From assembly GCA_021734345.1 (NCBI GenBank), contig JAIPJC010000008.1, forward strand, positions 1 to 45,598: a stretch of DNA of 45,598 nt, read 5' to 3'. Position numbers and translations under genes: made by a program. Positions 15,941-26,167 of this stretch are shown piece by piece; within the stretch, counting starts at the first letter, position 1, and the number at the start of each line of letters is the position of its first letter. The DNA comes from Kiritimatiellales bacterium. Lineage in GTDB: Bacteria; Verrucomicrobiota; Kiritimatiellia; Kiritimatiellales; Pontiellaceae. The notes under the pieces were generated by a model. It worked only from the letters and a program-made list of their open reading frames with translations, made no database searches and was not told where the DNA came from.

Positions 15941-18900
15941 TTAAGGAATCGTGACGGTTCCGGCCGGAATAATGCGATCCAGCTCTTTGGTTTGTTCATT
16001 GAATCGCATCAATAGATACTGGTATTTGGCACCGCGCACGACGGGCTGCGTATCAAAGAGATAAAGCCCCCATGCATCGGCGCTGCTCCGCCCGCGAACG
16101 ACTCCGACAAAGGGATCATAAATCGCGGTAACGCCGCCGCCCGTTCCGTAGGCAATCGTCTCCATCAGCGGGGTAACCTGCGCCACATCGCCGCTTACAT
16201 TGGGATAGACCACGTTGGCGAGCTGATAGCGGTAAAGCACGCAGGGCATCACGGTTTCGGTGTGGTTGAACGCATTGGTGTAGAGAAAGGCCATCGGATC
16301 GTACAGCTTGCCAAAATAAATTCCGTCCTTCGACTGATCCACCTGAACCGTCGCCGGGATTTCGCCGATGCGGATGCCGACCTTGTCGTAGCCATTCAAG
16401 CCGTCATAAACGGTGTTCGACAAGTACTGGGCGGCGAGGCTGGCGTGGAAAACGGTCTCCTGCACCACGGGCATCGGCCGGGCCGGCCACGGAACCTGCG
16501 GCCCCAGATCGGGAACGGTGCTCCAATGGAAGGTTTCGGCATTGCTCCACGGGCCTTCGATTCCCGTTGTGCCAATGGCACGCACCATGATGGTGTAGTC
16601 GCGATCGAGTTCAACGGCATCGGCGAGTGTAAACTGCGGGGAGCCTGCCACACCAAAGGTGGTGCCCACCCGCCCCGTCCGGTAGATGCCGAAATTCAGG
16701 GTGTTTGTGACTCCCCCAACTACGACCTGGAACATATTGCTGACGCCGCCTTGCTGCTCATACCCCTGCGTTCCAAAGGTGGGAAGCAGTGTTTTTTTAT
16801 CCACGGCAACCGCCACATCGAACCGTTCGACGCCGGGCGTTGTGCAGAACCAATTCAGTTCCAGGCCGGGCGCGGCGGTCGCCGTGCCGGTCGAATCGAT
16901 GGCTTCCAACAATGGGGTCGGAAGATCCACGCGCGGTTCCACGTCGAGGCAGAAGATCAGGATCATCGGGCCGGCATTGCCGTGCTCGTCGAACAACTGG
17001 TAGTAGTAGCAAATGGTTCCACCGTTGACGGATCCGCCGGAATAATCGGTAATGATCGCCCCCCAGATTCCATCCATCTCGCCTTGGGAAACCAAGGTGC
17101 GGCGGCCGCCATCCACGCGGCGGTAGAGCCGGTAGGTTTTGGCGGTGGCGACGGCCGGAATGGTAATGACGGGATATTCAATCGTCGGGCCGGGCCCCCA
17201 GCAATGCGGCCCCGGATCGACTTCCACGGGCACGATTATCAACTGGTCTTCGCCCTTGAAAACCAACTCGCGGGCGGGAGAACGCTGCGTGTAATACGCA
17301 TAGCCACTCTGTTTCCCGCTGGACGAGCCAACCCGGCAAAAGAAGGTCGCCGGATTCTTCTCCGACCCCGCGACCGCAAACGAGTTCGACTCCCGCAGGG
17401 TTCCGTCGGCGAAATAATAGCGCCCCAGCGGAATGGCATTGGTCTCCGATCCAATGCCCCGGTAGGTTCCCGTGTAATAGGAAAATTCGGCCCAGCTGAC
17501 CCTGCTCCTTACATCGGGACGAATACATGTCAAGTCGACGATTCCCGGAGTTGATGCGCCGGGATCGACGACCGAGTCGAAGTTGCAGGTCAAGACCTCC
17601 GTCTGGATATCGATGCTCACGCCGGTGGCGGGAGGCGGACCGATCCAGTCGCGCAGTACGCCGAAGGCCGGGGCGCTGTTGCCGGAAAGATTGCTTCCGC
17701 CGGCGGAGGCATCCGCCGAGCGAACGGTGTACCAATAGGTAATGTTCCAATCATTGGTGCCCAGCGAGTGATCCTCGAACTTGATCCGGGATCCGCCGGA
17801 GCCGGGAGTAATCGCGCCGGAGATCCGGTTGCTGACGGCGTAGACCGCATTGCTTTGCATTTCGCGGATGCTGGCATAGCGGTAGACATAGTAGGACGCA
17901 ACATCGGTATCGGCAGGGTTATGGGCCCACGAAACCTCAACCCATTGCGAGCGCGTTCCCCCCGCATATTCCGAAACCGCACGGGCTCGGACGGCATGCG
18001 GAACACCCGGAGCCATGCGGTCGAACGGCGAGGCCAGCAACCCGTCGGAGAGCGCGCCATCGCGTCCGAGCAGATCCAGTGCGGAAACAAAATAGTAGTA
18101 TTCCGCGCCGTCGGGAAACTGCGCCCCGCCGCGATCCCAGTTGTTGTCGTCAATCGTGAAGTAGGCATCAAGCGCAAGCGAGTCGGCATCGACGACGATG
18201 GGCCGGCGGTTCACCCGTACGACGTTGGTGCCATCCACCAGTCCATCAATGTCGGAATATGCGGGAGGATTCAGGTCGTATCGGCGCGCAGGGTCTTCCG
18301 CATAGGCTCTGGGAATGCGATAGAGGTTGTAGCCGAACTGCAACAGAGAAACTCTTTTGAGGGCGGCGGGAACATCCCAGCGCAGGCGCACGTTCAAATG
18401 GCCCATCGGGGATTCTTCCAGAATTTGGAGGAGCGGGCCGGGAGCAGGCAGCACTTCGGGGGATCCCGCCAGCACCGTTGTCCGCCCAATCACCTCGGCG
18501 GTGTTGTGGTCGCGGATTTCAAACGTGGAATACCCGCTGGACGGAATCTTGCAGGCAAAGGCTTGTCCGATCGCCATCGAAACGGCGGGGTTGGCCCGCC
18601 CCATAAACACCAGGTTTTCGTAGAGGTCGAGGTCGTCCTGCGAGCCATCGATGACGGCGGCCAGCTTTTCGGAGAGCGTCAACGACTCCACCGGCGCGGC
18701 ACCGGAATAGAGCGAATCAACCGCGCCCTCGAGCTGGGCCAGGTTTTCGCCGAGCTTTTCGCCGCGCACCAGCAGCAGCGCAATACTGCGCGGGTCGGTG
18801 GTTTGCTTTGCCGTCCCTTTGAACGTAAAGAGATTCAGGGACGAGGCATTGCCCGCCTTTAAATAGATGTCCATCGGCCGGTCTTTCAACAACACGTTGT

Positions 18901-19075
18901 CGGTGGCCATCCACTGGAGCCACGCCCACTCCGAACCATCGGCCGCGGTCGTCACGGTGCCGGCGGTGAACATCATGTCCCCGAGCCCCTGATCCTGCGC
19001 CTGTGCCGGCGGCTGGAACAACGCCAGCCCCGCCAACAAAACGATCCATCTGCTTTTCCGTTTCATGTTTTTCAT
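15941..19075 (-). CDS. Large secreted protein with fibronectin-III-like modules
   Basis: 1044 residues; signal peptide IVLLAGLALFQPPAQAQ. After a unique ~180-residue start, the chain is a series of beta-sandwich modules of fibronectin-III style, with WDVPAALKRVSLLQFGYNLY, WVEVSWAHNPADTDVASYYV and later LELNWFCTTPGVERFDVAVA; 'YYFVSALDLLGRDG'-type strands recur. No enzyme motif was found. The gene ends 18 bases before the third gene and starts 19 bases after the end of the first, so the three are cotranscribed. The ribosome-binding site is weak (GAGAGAAG). It probably acts outside the cell as a scaffold or adhesin; no closer family is recognised. Confidence 0.8.
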   Translation of the reverse strand: MKNMKRKSRWIVLLAGLALFQPPAQAQDQGLGDMMFTAGTVTTAADGSEWAWLQWMATDNVLLKDRPMDIYLKAGNASSLNLFTFKGTAKQTTDPRSIALLLVRGEKLGENLAQLEGAVDSLYSGAAPVESLTLSEKLAAVIDGSQDDLDLYENLVFMGRANPAVSMAIGQAFACKIPSSGYSTFEIRDHNTAEVIGRTTVLAGSPEVLPAPGPLLQILEESPMGHLNVRLRWDVPAALKRVSLLQFGYNLYRIPRAYAEDPARRYDLNPPAYSDIDGLVDGTNVVRVNRRPIVVDADSLALDAYFTIDDNNWDRGGAQFPDGAEYYYFVSALDLLGRDGALSDGLLASPFDRMAPGVPHAVRARAVSEYAGGTRSQWVEVSWAHNPADTDVASYYVYRYASIREMQSNAVYAVSNRISGAITPGSGGSRIKFEDHSLGTNDWNITYWYTVRSADASAGGSNLSGNSAPAFGVLRDWIGPPPATGVSIDIQTEVLTCNFDSVVDPGASTPGIVDLTCIRPDVRSRVSWAEFSYYTGTYRGIGSETNAIPLGRYYFADGTLRESNSFAVAGSEKNPATFFCRVGSSSGKQSGYAYYTQRSPARELVFKGEDQLIIVPVEVDPGPHCWGPGPTIEYPVITIPAVATAKTYRLYRRVDGGRRTLVSQGEMDGIWGAIITDYSGGSVNGGTICYYYQLFDEHGNAGPMILIFCLDVEPRVDLPTPLLEAIDSTGTATAAPGLELNWFCTTPGVERFDVAVAVDKKTLLPTFGTQGYEQQGGVSNMFQVVVGGVTNTLNFGIYRTGRVGTTFGVAGSPQFTLADAVELDRDYTIMVRAIGTTGIEGPWSNAETFHWSTVPDLGPQVPWPARPMPVVQETVFHASLAAQYLSNTVYDGLNGYDKVGIRIGEIPATVQVDQSKDGIYFGKLYDPMAFLYTNAFNHTETVMPCVLYRYQLANVVYPNVSGDVAQVTPLMETIAYGTGGGVTAIYDPFVGVVRGRSSADAWGLYLFDTQPVVRGAKYQYLLMRFNEQTKELDRIIPAGTVTIP

Positions 19076-19094
19076 ATTCTTCTCTCGTTAAAGC

Positions 19095-22000
19095 TTAGTA
19101 ATCGGCATCCCAAGATCCGTTGTCGTAGGTGATCGTCACGGTCTTTTTGAACTTTACGCAGAATGGGCAGGAGCCCACGCGACCAGAAATCTTGCCCTTG
19201 CCTTTCATGCGCATGTCGTCGCCATCCTTCAGGCCGATCAGCGTCACTTCGCCCGCGACATTGACGACACACAGGGCTTCGCCGTCCGCACCGAGGAAGA
19301 TCTTTCCTCCAACCGGTCCGTCGACGAAAGCGAAGATGCCCGCACCGACCCCGGCCTTGACGCGGAAGAGGCAGCCAAAGTCCACGATCGGCATCCAGCC
19401 TTCGCCGTAGACATAGATTCCGGTAAACGGCGGCTCGCCCAGCACGGACTGGACATCGGGATCCCAGGCAAACGGATCGAGCGAGCAGGCCTTCCCAAGG
19501 AAAATTCCGCCTTCGACCTCATAGCTGGTAAAGGTGCAGTGTATGTTGGCCGACAAATAGTTTTCCATGGCGCCGAAGGCCACCGCGGCATAGAAGTCGT
19601 CGATGGCAAAGGATTCGAATCCGATCTCGCCCTCGGTCATATCGAACGAACCGCCCATGCCAATCAGCGTTAGCGAGCCGCCGGTTTCGCTGAAGGCAAA
19701 CTTCGTGGCGATATCCGCCCGGATATCGGAACCAAACATGCCTAGGCCGATGTCGGTTGTACCGAGCGTGACTTCCGGCAACGAGTCCCCATCCACACTG
19801 CACCCGCCGGCCATCGTGGAATTCAGATCCTTGATAATCAGGTAGGCATTGAACTCCATCTCGTCCGGAACCTTCCACTGGAATTTTCCATCCACCCGCA
19901 GCTCGTTCAAGGAGTCGTGGCGGATGTGGGCATAGCCATCGATTTGTCCCGCGCCGAGGATGTCGGAAAGGTCGCCCAGGGCCCCGTTGATCTCCTCGTC
20001 GATTCCCGCAAGGTATTCGCTGACCAAATCCTTCATGGCCAGATTCAACTGCTGCAAGGCGCTGTCGATCGCTTCCTGAATGGCGGACTCCACTTCATAC
20101 AACTGGGAGCGGAGCACCTGCTGCACGTCGGCGCACGGCACGGAACCATAGAAGGCGTCGGTGATTTGCAGGCGGATCATCGCCTTCACTTCTTCCGGCG
20201 TGTATTCGTCAAATGTCGATCCGGTATCCGGCAGCTCCGCAAACCAAGCCATGATTTGATCGCTGATCTCGTTGATGGGATCCTGTAGCATCGGCGAGTT
20301 CAACGTATCGGCGATTTCGTTGGCAATGGTTCCAGCAGCATCCAACTGGGTCTGCACCGATGCGATCACATCGCGCAGTTCCAGCAACACCGCCGTGATG
20401 GATTCCAGGCTCGGCGTAGCCGACTCAAGGGCCTTGTCGAGTTCTTCCTGGATGGTTCCACTGATCGAATCGTAGAGCGTTTCCGCCAGCACCGATAGAA
20501 TGCCGACCCCGAGATCAGCCATGGTGGCATACTTCCCGCCGGACTTGGACAGCAACCCGGGGACATCCGCGGGAAGCACAACCCCGTTGGTCACGGTAAC
20601 CACGCTGGCAAAGGCATCGATCAGTCCCAGTGCGCGATCCAGATTCCCGTCGATTTGACTGAGCAGGTTGACGGACATGTTGGCGCTGTCGGCCAGGTTT
20701 TTGAGAATGTAGTCGATGTTCTGGAATCCGGGATCGCCGACCCCGTGGATGTACTGCGTCACCACGCCGCCAAAATAATTGGCGTCTGGTGCGTTGATGT
20801 AGGCGGTATAGAGATCCGTGTAGAAATTATCGATCACCGGATCAATAACCTCCGTGAAAATCGGATCGAACAGCTTTTCGGGCAGATCGGCGAGCGTGTC
20901 ATCCATCGCCGACAATCCGGACTCGATGGCGACATGAATCTCGTCGCCAATGGCACCGGTGAAGGCGGATGCCATTCCGGTGGCTTCGTCCACCGCGTTG
21001 AACGCCATGTTGGCCAGATTGATCTGCGGCACGCCGTCGTACTGCGCCCCGAAGGAAATTTCGGCATTTTCGGCGCTCAGGTAGTCCGTCTGGTGCTGCA
21101 CCTGCACCACCAGCAGATCCTCGGTGAGCTCGGCCGGCGATTTAAAGGATTTTGTCGCCGTGGACCATTCCAACGGATAGTCGAAGTCGATCACGCTCAG
21201 CCACGTCCGCAAGGCATGAACCCGATAGGTGTCATTGGCCGGATTGCGATAGTTCGCATAGGTAACCGCCGTAGGATAACCCGTATTCAACGTATCGAAC
21301 CCATCCGGATCGCTGTTGAAAAAGGTTTTCGTCCCGCCTTCTTTCCAGCCACCCATCATGTAGATGTTGGCCACGGTGCTGTTGGTGCTGGCGCTGGTCT
21401 GGAAATGCACCTGAAGATCGCTGAAGAAAGCGACGTCCAGGTTGCCCGCAAAGTTGATCCAGCCGCGGTCGGTCATCGAATCGCCGCTTTGCGAATAGTC
21501 GTTGTAATACGGCATGGCCACTGGATTAAAGTAGTACGTTTCGCTCCCCGGCCCCGCCAGCTCCACCCGGTTTGGAACAGCCAAGCGCGAAGGAACCCCT
21601 TCGATCTGGTCGGCCGGAGCACCGAGCTCGCCGGTCGGCAGGAAACCCAGCACGCCCGAAAGCGTTTGGTCGACATTGGCGCATTGCGTGGTGAGTCCCA
21701 TGCAGAGCTTGCGGGCCTGGTTGCCGCAGGTGCTGCTGGCCGTCGGCGCAAAAAAGAGGCTCAGCGGCTGGATCAGCGCATCCCAATACTTCAAGTTTTT
21801 TGGGGCCGAACTGGCCAGCTGGGCCTCTTCGAGTTCGCCGAGGCAATCCAGCATCAGATTTTCGAAATCCATGTTGATATCGCAGGGTGCCGGAACGGAT
21901 ACGGTTCCATTGATCCGGGATTCTTCCGGCTGGCTGGAAAGGTAGGAAAGACCGTAGTTATAAAATTCGAATGGATAGTTGTAAATCGTCATCGACCCCG

Positions 22001-24815
22001 GGAAGGACTTGAAGATGGCCTCGTGGATGCCGCTCACCCCGGACGGGCGAAGATAATATTTAGAGCGCCCCGTGAGCGGCCAGCTGCCGGCGTTTTGGCC
22101 ACCGACCACCGAACTTGCATACAGCGCGGCGTCGACGCCAACGCGCAGGTTCAGCCCGGCATAATCGGCAAGACCGTTGCTGTAGTTCGCTTTACTGGGG
22201 CGTTCCATGGCCGCCGCGGCATTGACGGCCATCCCGCTGAGCAGGATTTCCGCCGGGCCGCGCTGATCCGTTGCATCAAACGCCGAGAGATCGCCGCGGA
22301 TAAAGTGCCCGGGCATATAGAAAAAGCCTTCGTTGAAGCGATCGGTCCGCTGGGCAAACTCCCCATTCCAGCGCGTCCCCCATTCCAATGCGCCGCCGCT
22401 CACAATATTCACCGCCGTGCGCAAGCCACCATCCATGCTCAGAGCCGTGTCCGAGGCCACCTGCCCGACTACGGTCGCTGATCCGGCCACGCCCGCACAT
22501 TCCGGACCGGGGCAGTCGCGGGTGTACAAAACCGAAAGGTCATTGGGCGTCTTCAACTGGCTGATGGAGCTATCAATCAAATCCTGCTTGATGCTTATTT
22601 CCGAAGGATCAAACCACTTCTGTTCCACCCCGTACGGGAAATGCGTCGTCATGGCGACCGATGCCAAAGAGACCTTCACGCTGAACTGGGCTTCGCCGTT
22701 TGGCCCGGTTTCCACTTCTGGATTCGTTTGCAGCAGATCAACGCCCCGATAATAGGCATCGTTCGATTTCTTGACCGCCATCGCCGGGTCAACCAGCAGT
22801 CCGGCCTTGCCCGCCAGCATGCTCAGCTGGCTCGATCTCGTGTACGCAACGCTACCTCCGCCAAACGAAAATGTTCCCGCGGCCGGATTCCAGGAAATGC
22901 TCCCGACGTTGAATACGAGCGGCTTCGTCTCCTCCGCCATGAACATGTTGGCCGCAAAGCTTACGGAGCTGGCGGGATACAGGCTCTGATTCAGTTTCTT
23001 GTTCACAAACTTCACCGTCGGATCGAGCACCGTGGCTGAATTGGTGCTGATTCCCAGGCCGGCGGGCAACAGCACCAGGATATCGCCATAGGCTCCGATT
23101 CTTGAAAGATTTATGCCGTCGGTGTGCCAGTAGTCCACGTCATTGATGACCTGCCGATTGGGGAATAGCACATTGATGACCGTGGTCTCGGTCGTATCGA
23201 GGCTATAGTCCAGCGTGGTCAGGTTCTTATCCACCTTCAAGTTGGTGAACGAGAATGACCGCCCTTCCAGCAGGCCCGTTCCCGTGATCCAATGTTCGAT
23301 CGGCGAACTCGCGACGCGCGTGCCCCAGTCCGTGATCGTGATATCCGTCACGACATCGCCGAACCAGAGGTTCCCGGAATAGTGGTTGACCGTTACGGCG
23401 ATCGTTTTGTCGTTATTATTCTCAAACGCCTCCGGGATCGCGCCTAATGCATCGGCAAAGGCACGAACCGTGTAGTTCAAATCGGGCAAATGCGTCGCGG
23501 CAGGAATCGTCAAAACCGGAGTCAAGGTATCCGTCTTGATCTCCATCGCGCCAATGTTCCATGGCACCGTGTCATAAGCACTCAATCGCAGTGTTCCGCC
23601 GGTATCATAGAGATATTTGCTAAACCGAACCGAAGGAGCGGAGAGGCTCGTATTCCCGCCCCGGCTCTGCACCGCAAATTCCAACGGAATCGTCTTACTC
23701 GCACTAAATCCCTTCCAAAGCTTGGAAACGGTGGTGCTACCACCGGACTTCAAGGACGTCGCCACCAGGTCCGGCTTGGAATAGAGTTTAATGCTGTCGA
23801 ATTCGCGTCCGTCATTCCCGCTCCACTGCTGATTATCCGATTGTTGAAAGCGAATCACCATCGAGTTGTTTAGCGCCAGCCCGTTTGCACTGGCGAGTGC
23901 ATCAATATCCAAAACCCGTGTTTGCCAGGCACCCGAACTCGTTGACAACGAATCAACCCGCGTGTAGCTCGTCCCGCTATTGTTGCTCAAGAAGATCCCA
24001 TCCACTAGATCGTCTTCATCCGAGTTATCCCGGTATCGGAATTCCAGCGTCACATCCGTATACCCAGTCAAATCCAAGGCCAGATCCATGCTGTTGGTGG
24101 ACACGGCTCCGGCGGCAACGGAATCCATTCGCACCACCTGATTGGTCGAAAAAATAAGCTGTTGCGGATACACCGTGCCGGTGGAAGCCCCGGCTGCCGT
24201 TGTCCCGGAAGGGTATCCATTCAGATAATATCCGGAAAGCGATGTGCCGAACCCCGTTGCAACCGGATGCGAACCGCCCCACCGGTACCACACGGCATTG
24301 CTCCATGCCGCGCTGATAATATAAAATTTACCGGCAATCAGGGGAATGTTCATTTCGCCGGACGTTACCAAATTCGTGCCCACGGCAGCGGTGACCGTAC
24401 TCGATCCCTTCAAGGTATAGGTGCCGCCCTCCGTACTGCTTTCATAGACCGAAAAAAGAATGGTCGACGAAACCGACCGTCCCAGATACACCGCCTGTTT
24501 CTGCAGGTTTACGGATTGGTCGCAGCGATAGTAGTTTCCACGCGTTAAATTTGCCGATGTCGCGCTCGAAAAAGTAGTCCCGCCCTGAACATCCACCGTC
24601 TGCAAAAGAGAGCTGTCCGCCACCAGCCCGATGCGCCCTTGGGCCGAGGAGGTGAAAGAAAAAGGTACGCTAGGCAGCGTCGCGTTTAGAAATTCCTCCG
24701 TCAGCGGCGGAGCCCCGGCAAAGGTGGAGATTACGCTCAGGCCTAAGCACATCCACAACGCCGCTTGCATGCGCAAGCCCCGAGCTCCCATCACATTCCG
24801 CAATCTAAAATTCAT
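19095..24815 (-). CDS. Giant secreted protein with CARDB-like domain and long helical region
   Basis: 1906 residues; signal peptide near residues 17-34 (MQAALWMCLGLSVISTFAGA). Lectin-like beta-sandwich segments come first (LALDLTGYTDVTLEFRYRDN). A CARDB-type adhesion domain follows around residues 345-470 (starting KPDLVATSLKSGG, with the ENNNDKTIAVTV ending). Further on is a long unassigned region, then a helix-rich block (about residues 1250-1650: ALGLIDAFASVV, LESITAVLLELRDVIASVQ, DEEINGALGDLSDIL), then a beta-rich C-terminus. ATG 24815 is chosen because GAGGT lies upstream and it gives a signal peptide. First gene of the cluster; no known enzyme motif. Confidence 0.8.
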   Translation of the reverse strand: MNFRLRNVMGARGLRMQAALWMCLGLSVISTFAGAPPLTEEFLNATLPSVPFSFTSSAQGRIGLVADSSLLQTVDVQGGTTFSSATSANLTRGNYYRCDQSVNLQKQAVYLGRSVSSTILFSVYESSTEGGTYTLKGSSTVTAAVGTNLVTSGEMNIPLIAGKFYIISAAWSNAVWYRWGGSHPVATGFGTSLSGYYLNGYPSGTTAAGASTGTVYPQQLIFSTNQVVRMDSVAAGAVSTNSMDLALDLTGYTDVTLEFRYRDNSDEDDLVDGIFLSNNSGTSYTRVDSLSTSSGAWQTRVLDIDALASANGLALNNSMVIRFQQSDNQQWSGNDGREFDSIKLYSKPDLVATSLKSGGSTTVSKLWKGFSASKTIPLEFAVQSRGGNTSLSAPSVRFSKYLYDTGGTLRLSAYDTVPWNIGAMEIKTDTLTPVLTIPAATHLPDLNYTVRAFADALGAIPEAFENNNDKTIAVTVNHYSGNLWFGDVVTDITITDWGTRVASSPIEHWITGTGLLEGRSFSFTNLKVDKNLTTLDYSLDTTETTVINVLFPNRQVINDVDYWHTDGINLSRIGAYGDILVLLPAGLGISTNSATVLDPTVKFVNKKLNQSLYPASSVSFAANMFMAEETKPLVFNVGSISWNPAAGTFSFGGGSVAYTRSSQLSMLAGKAGLLVDPAMAVKKSNDAYYRGVDLLQTNPEVETGPNGEAQFSVKVSLASVAMTTHFPYGVEQKWFDPSEISIKQDLIDSSISQLKTPNDLSVLYTRDCPGPECAGVAGSATVVGQVASDTALSMDGGLRTAVNIVSGGALEWGTRWNGEFAQRTDRFNEGFFYMPGHFIRGDLSAFDATDQRGPAEILLSGMAVNAAAAMERPSKANYSNGLADYAGLNLRVGVDAALYASSVVGGQNAGSWPLTGRSKYYLRPSGVSGIHEAIFKSFPGSMTIYNYPFEFYNYGLSYLSSQPEESRINGTVSVPAPCDINMDFENLMLDCLGELEEAQLASSAPKNLKYWDALIQPLSLFFAPTASSTCGNQARKLCMGLTTQCANVDQTLSGVLGFLPTGELGAPADQIEGVPSRLAVPNRVELAGPGSETYYFNPVAMPYYNDYSQSGDSMTDRGWINFAGNLDVAFFSDLQVHFQTSASTNSTVANIYMMGGWKEGGTKTFFNSDPDGFDTLNTGYPTAVTYANYRNPANDTYRVHALRTWLSVIDFDYPLEWSTATKSFKSPAELTEDLLVVQVQHQTDYLSAENAEISFGAQYDGVPQINLANMAFNAVDEATGMASAFTGAIGDEIHVAIESGLSAMDDTLADLPEKLFDPIFTEVIDPVIDNFYTDLYTAYINAPDANYFGGVVTQYIHGVGDPGFQNIDYILKNLADSANMSVNLLSQIDGNLDRALGLIDAFASVVTVTNGVVLPADVPGLLSKSGGKYATMADLGVGILSVLAETLYDSISGTIQEELDKALESATPSLESITAVLLELRDVIASVQTQLDAAGTIANEIADTLNSPMLQDPINEISDQIMAWFAELPDTGSTFDEYTPEEVKAMIRLQITDAFYGSVPCADVQQVLRSQLYEVESAIQEAIDSALQQLNLAMKDLVSEYLAGIDEEINGALGDLSDILGAGQIDGYAHIRHDSLNELRVDGKFQWKVPDEMEFNAYLIIKDLNSTMAGGCSVDGDSLPEVTLGTTDIGLGMFGSDIRADIATKFAFSETGGSLTLIGMGGSFDMTEGEIGFESFAIDDFYAAVAFGAMENYLSANIHCTFTSYEVEGGIFLGKACSLDPFAWDPDVQSVLGEPPFTGIYVYGEGWMPIVDFGCLFRVKAGVGAGIFAFVDGPVGGKIFLGADGEALCVVNVAGEVTLIGLKDGDDMRMKGKGKISGRVGSCPFCVKFKKTVTITYDNGSWDADY

Positions 24816-24997
24816 CTCTTTTACCTCATCTCTCTGCAAAAGCATTCGCAACGACCCACCACCGCGTAGTACGAAAAAATGCCTACCTGAGATAGGGAAT
24901 TTGAGAAGAATGATCCAGAGAGTCAATCAATATATTAGGAAAATGATACTTTTTTTAGATCTTTAAGCGGAACGGGCAACCGGTCTCACCTTTGCAG

Positions 24998-25981
24998 CTA
25001 TTCCCCGGCGTACTTCAGTCCCCACTGGGCGCGCAGGGCGTCCATGGTTTGCATGATGGAGAGGGTTTCGGAGAGCGGCATCACGTCGCTCTCTTTTTTT
25101 CCGGCGGCGATGCACTCCATGGCGTGGGCGATTTCGAATTTAAAGTTTTCGCCGTCGCCATAGGGCAGCTTGATGGTCTCGCGCTCGGTGCCGTTGCGGT
25201 GGATATGCAACTCCTGCGCCCCGAGAAACCACGGCACGCGGATATAGCCCTTGGCACCGCAGACGATGGCCTCGGTCGGTGCATGGTGCGTGAAGGAGGA
25301 GGACAGCATGGCCCGCCGCCCACCGCTGTAGTCGAACAGGCAGAACGAGCGGTCGTCCACTCCTGTATTGCCCATGACGGCCGAGCTTTGGATGCGCAAT
25401 GGCGGTTCGCCAAAGACGATGGCCGCGAAGGTGATGGGATAGATTCCGAGGTCGAGCAGCGCCCCGCCCGCCAGCGCCTTGTTGCGAAGCCGGTGCTTTG
25501 CGCCAAAGTCTCCGGAAATGCTGAAGTCGGCCTTCACGCTCAGCACTTCGCCGATTGCTCCGCCCGCCAACAGCTCGCGCAGCTTTCCAATGGCAGGCAG
25601 AAACCGCGTCCACACCGCCTCCATCAGGAACAGGTTTTTTTCGCGCGCGAGGGCGATCAACTCCTCGGTCTGGGCGGCGTTGACGGTGAAGGGTTTTTCG
25701 CAAAGTACATGCTTGCCGTTTTCAAGGCAGAGCTTGGCGTTCTCGAAATGGAGGTTGTGGGTGGTGGCAATGTAGATGGCATCGATATCGGGATCGGCCA
25801 CCAACGACTCATAGTCCGCATAGGCGCGTTCCACGCCGTGTTCCCTGGCAAAAGCCTCCGCGCGCCCCGGCGAGCGCGACGCGCCCGCCAGCAAGGTTCC
25901 GTTTTCCAGGCACTGGAGGCCGCGCGCAAACATGTGCGCAATACCGCCGCATCCGATGATACCCCATTTGATCGTTTCCAT
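24998..25981 (-). CDS. Gfo/Idh/MocA family oxidoreductase
   Basis: 327 residues. Rossmann NAD(P)-binding start METIKWGIIGCGGIAHMFAR; the substrate-pocket EKP motif is at about 95-97 (LCEKPFTV); the C-terminal alpha/beta domain has AGGALLDLGIYPITFAAIVFGEP, a block typical of trans-1,2-dihydrobenzene-1,2-diol dehydrogenase-like members. It probably oxidises or reduces a sugar or cyclitol; the substrate is not readable. ATG 25981 is set by AAGGAG 7 bases upstream. Monocistronic on the minus strand, with the PAS gene divergent. Confidence 0.92.
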   Translation of the reverse strand: METIKWGIIGCGGIAHMFARGLQCLENGTLLAGASRSPGRAEAFAREHGVERAYADYESLVADPDIDAIYIATTHNLHFENAKLCLENGKHVLCEKPFTVNAAQTEELIALAREKNLFLMEAVWTRFLPAIGKLRELLAGGAIGEVLSVKADFSISGDFGAKHRLRNKALAGGALLDLGIYPITFAAIVFGEPPLRIQSSAVMGNTGVDDRSFCLFDYSGGRRAMLSSSFTHHAPTEAIVCGAKGYIRVPWFLGAQELHIHRNGTERETIKLPYGDGENFKFEIAHAMECIAAGKKESDVMPLSETLSIMQTMDALRAQWGLKYAGE

Positions 25982-26112
25982 GGCCCGCTCCTTGTTCAAA
26001 GAAAGAGAACGATGCTGGAGATCCGGTGGCGAGGCAAGCCCGTCCCATGGAAACTTGCTTTACGGCATTTTATCCGGAAATTGACATTCACTTTGATAAG
26101 GTTAGGAAGATT

Positions 26113-26142
26113 TTGACATTGTCCGCCACAACGGATTATAAA
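26113..26142 (+). promoter_or_regulatory. Candidate sigma-70 promoter of the PAS-domain gene
   Basis: TTGACA at 26113-26118 and TATAAA at 26137-26142 with an 18-base spacer, 25 bases before the ATG at 26168. A second TTGACA at 26081-26086 lies upstream. Among the best promoter matches in the window. Confidence 0.65.
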
Positions 26143-26167
26143 GGGCGCCCATTACGGAGATCCTTCC

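Noticed and set aside
20655-22481. 608-codon plus-strand frame inside the giant-protein gene
   Set aside because: Compositionally odd (Arg/His/Val-rich), no ribosome-binding site or motif, and the minus-strand frame is continuous over 5.7 kb with a signal peptide and recognisable domains.
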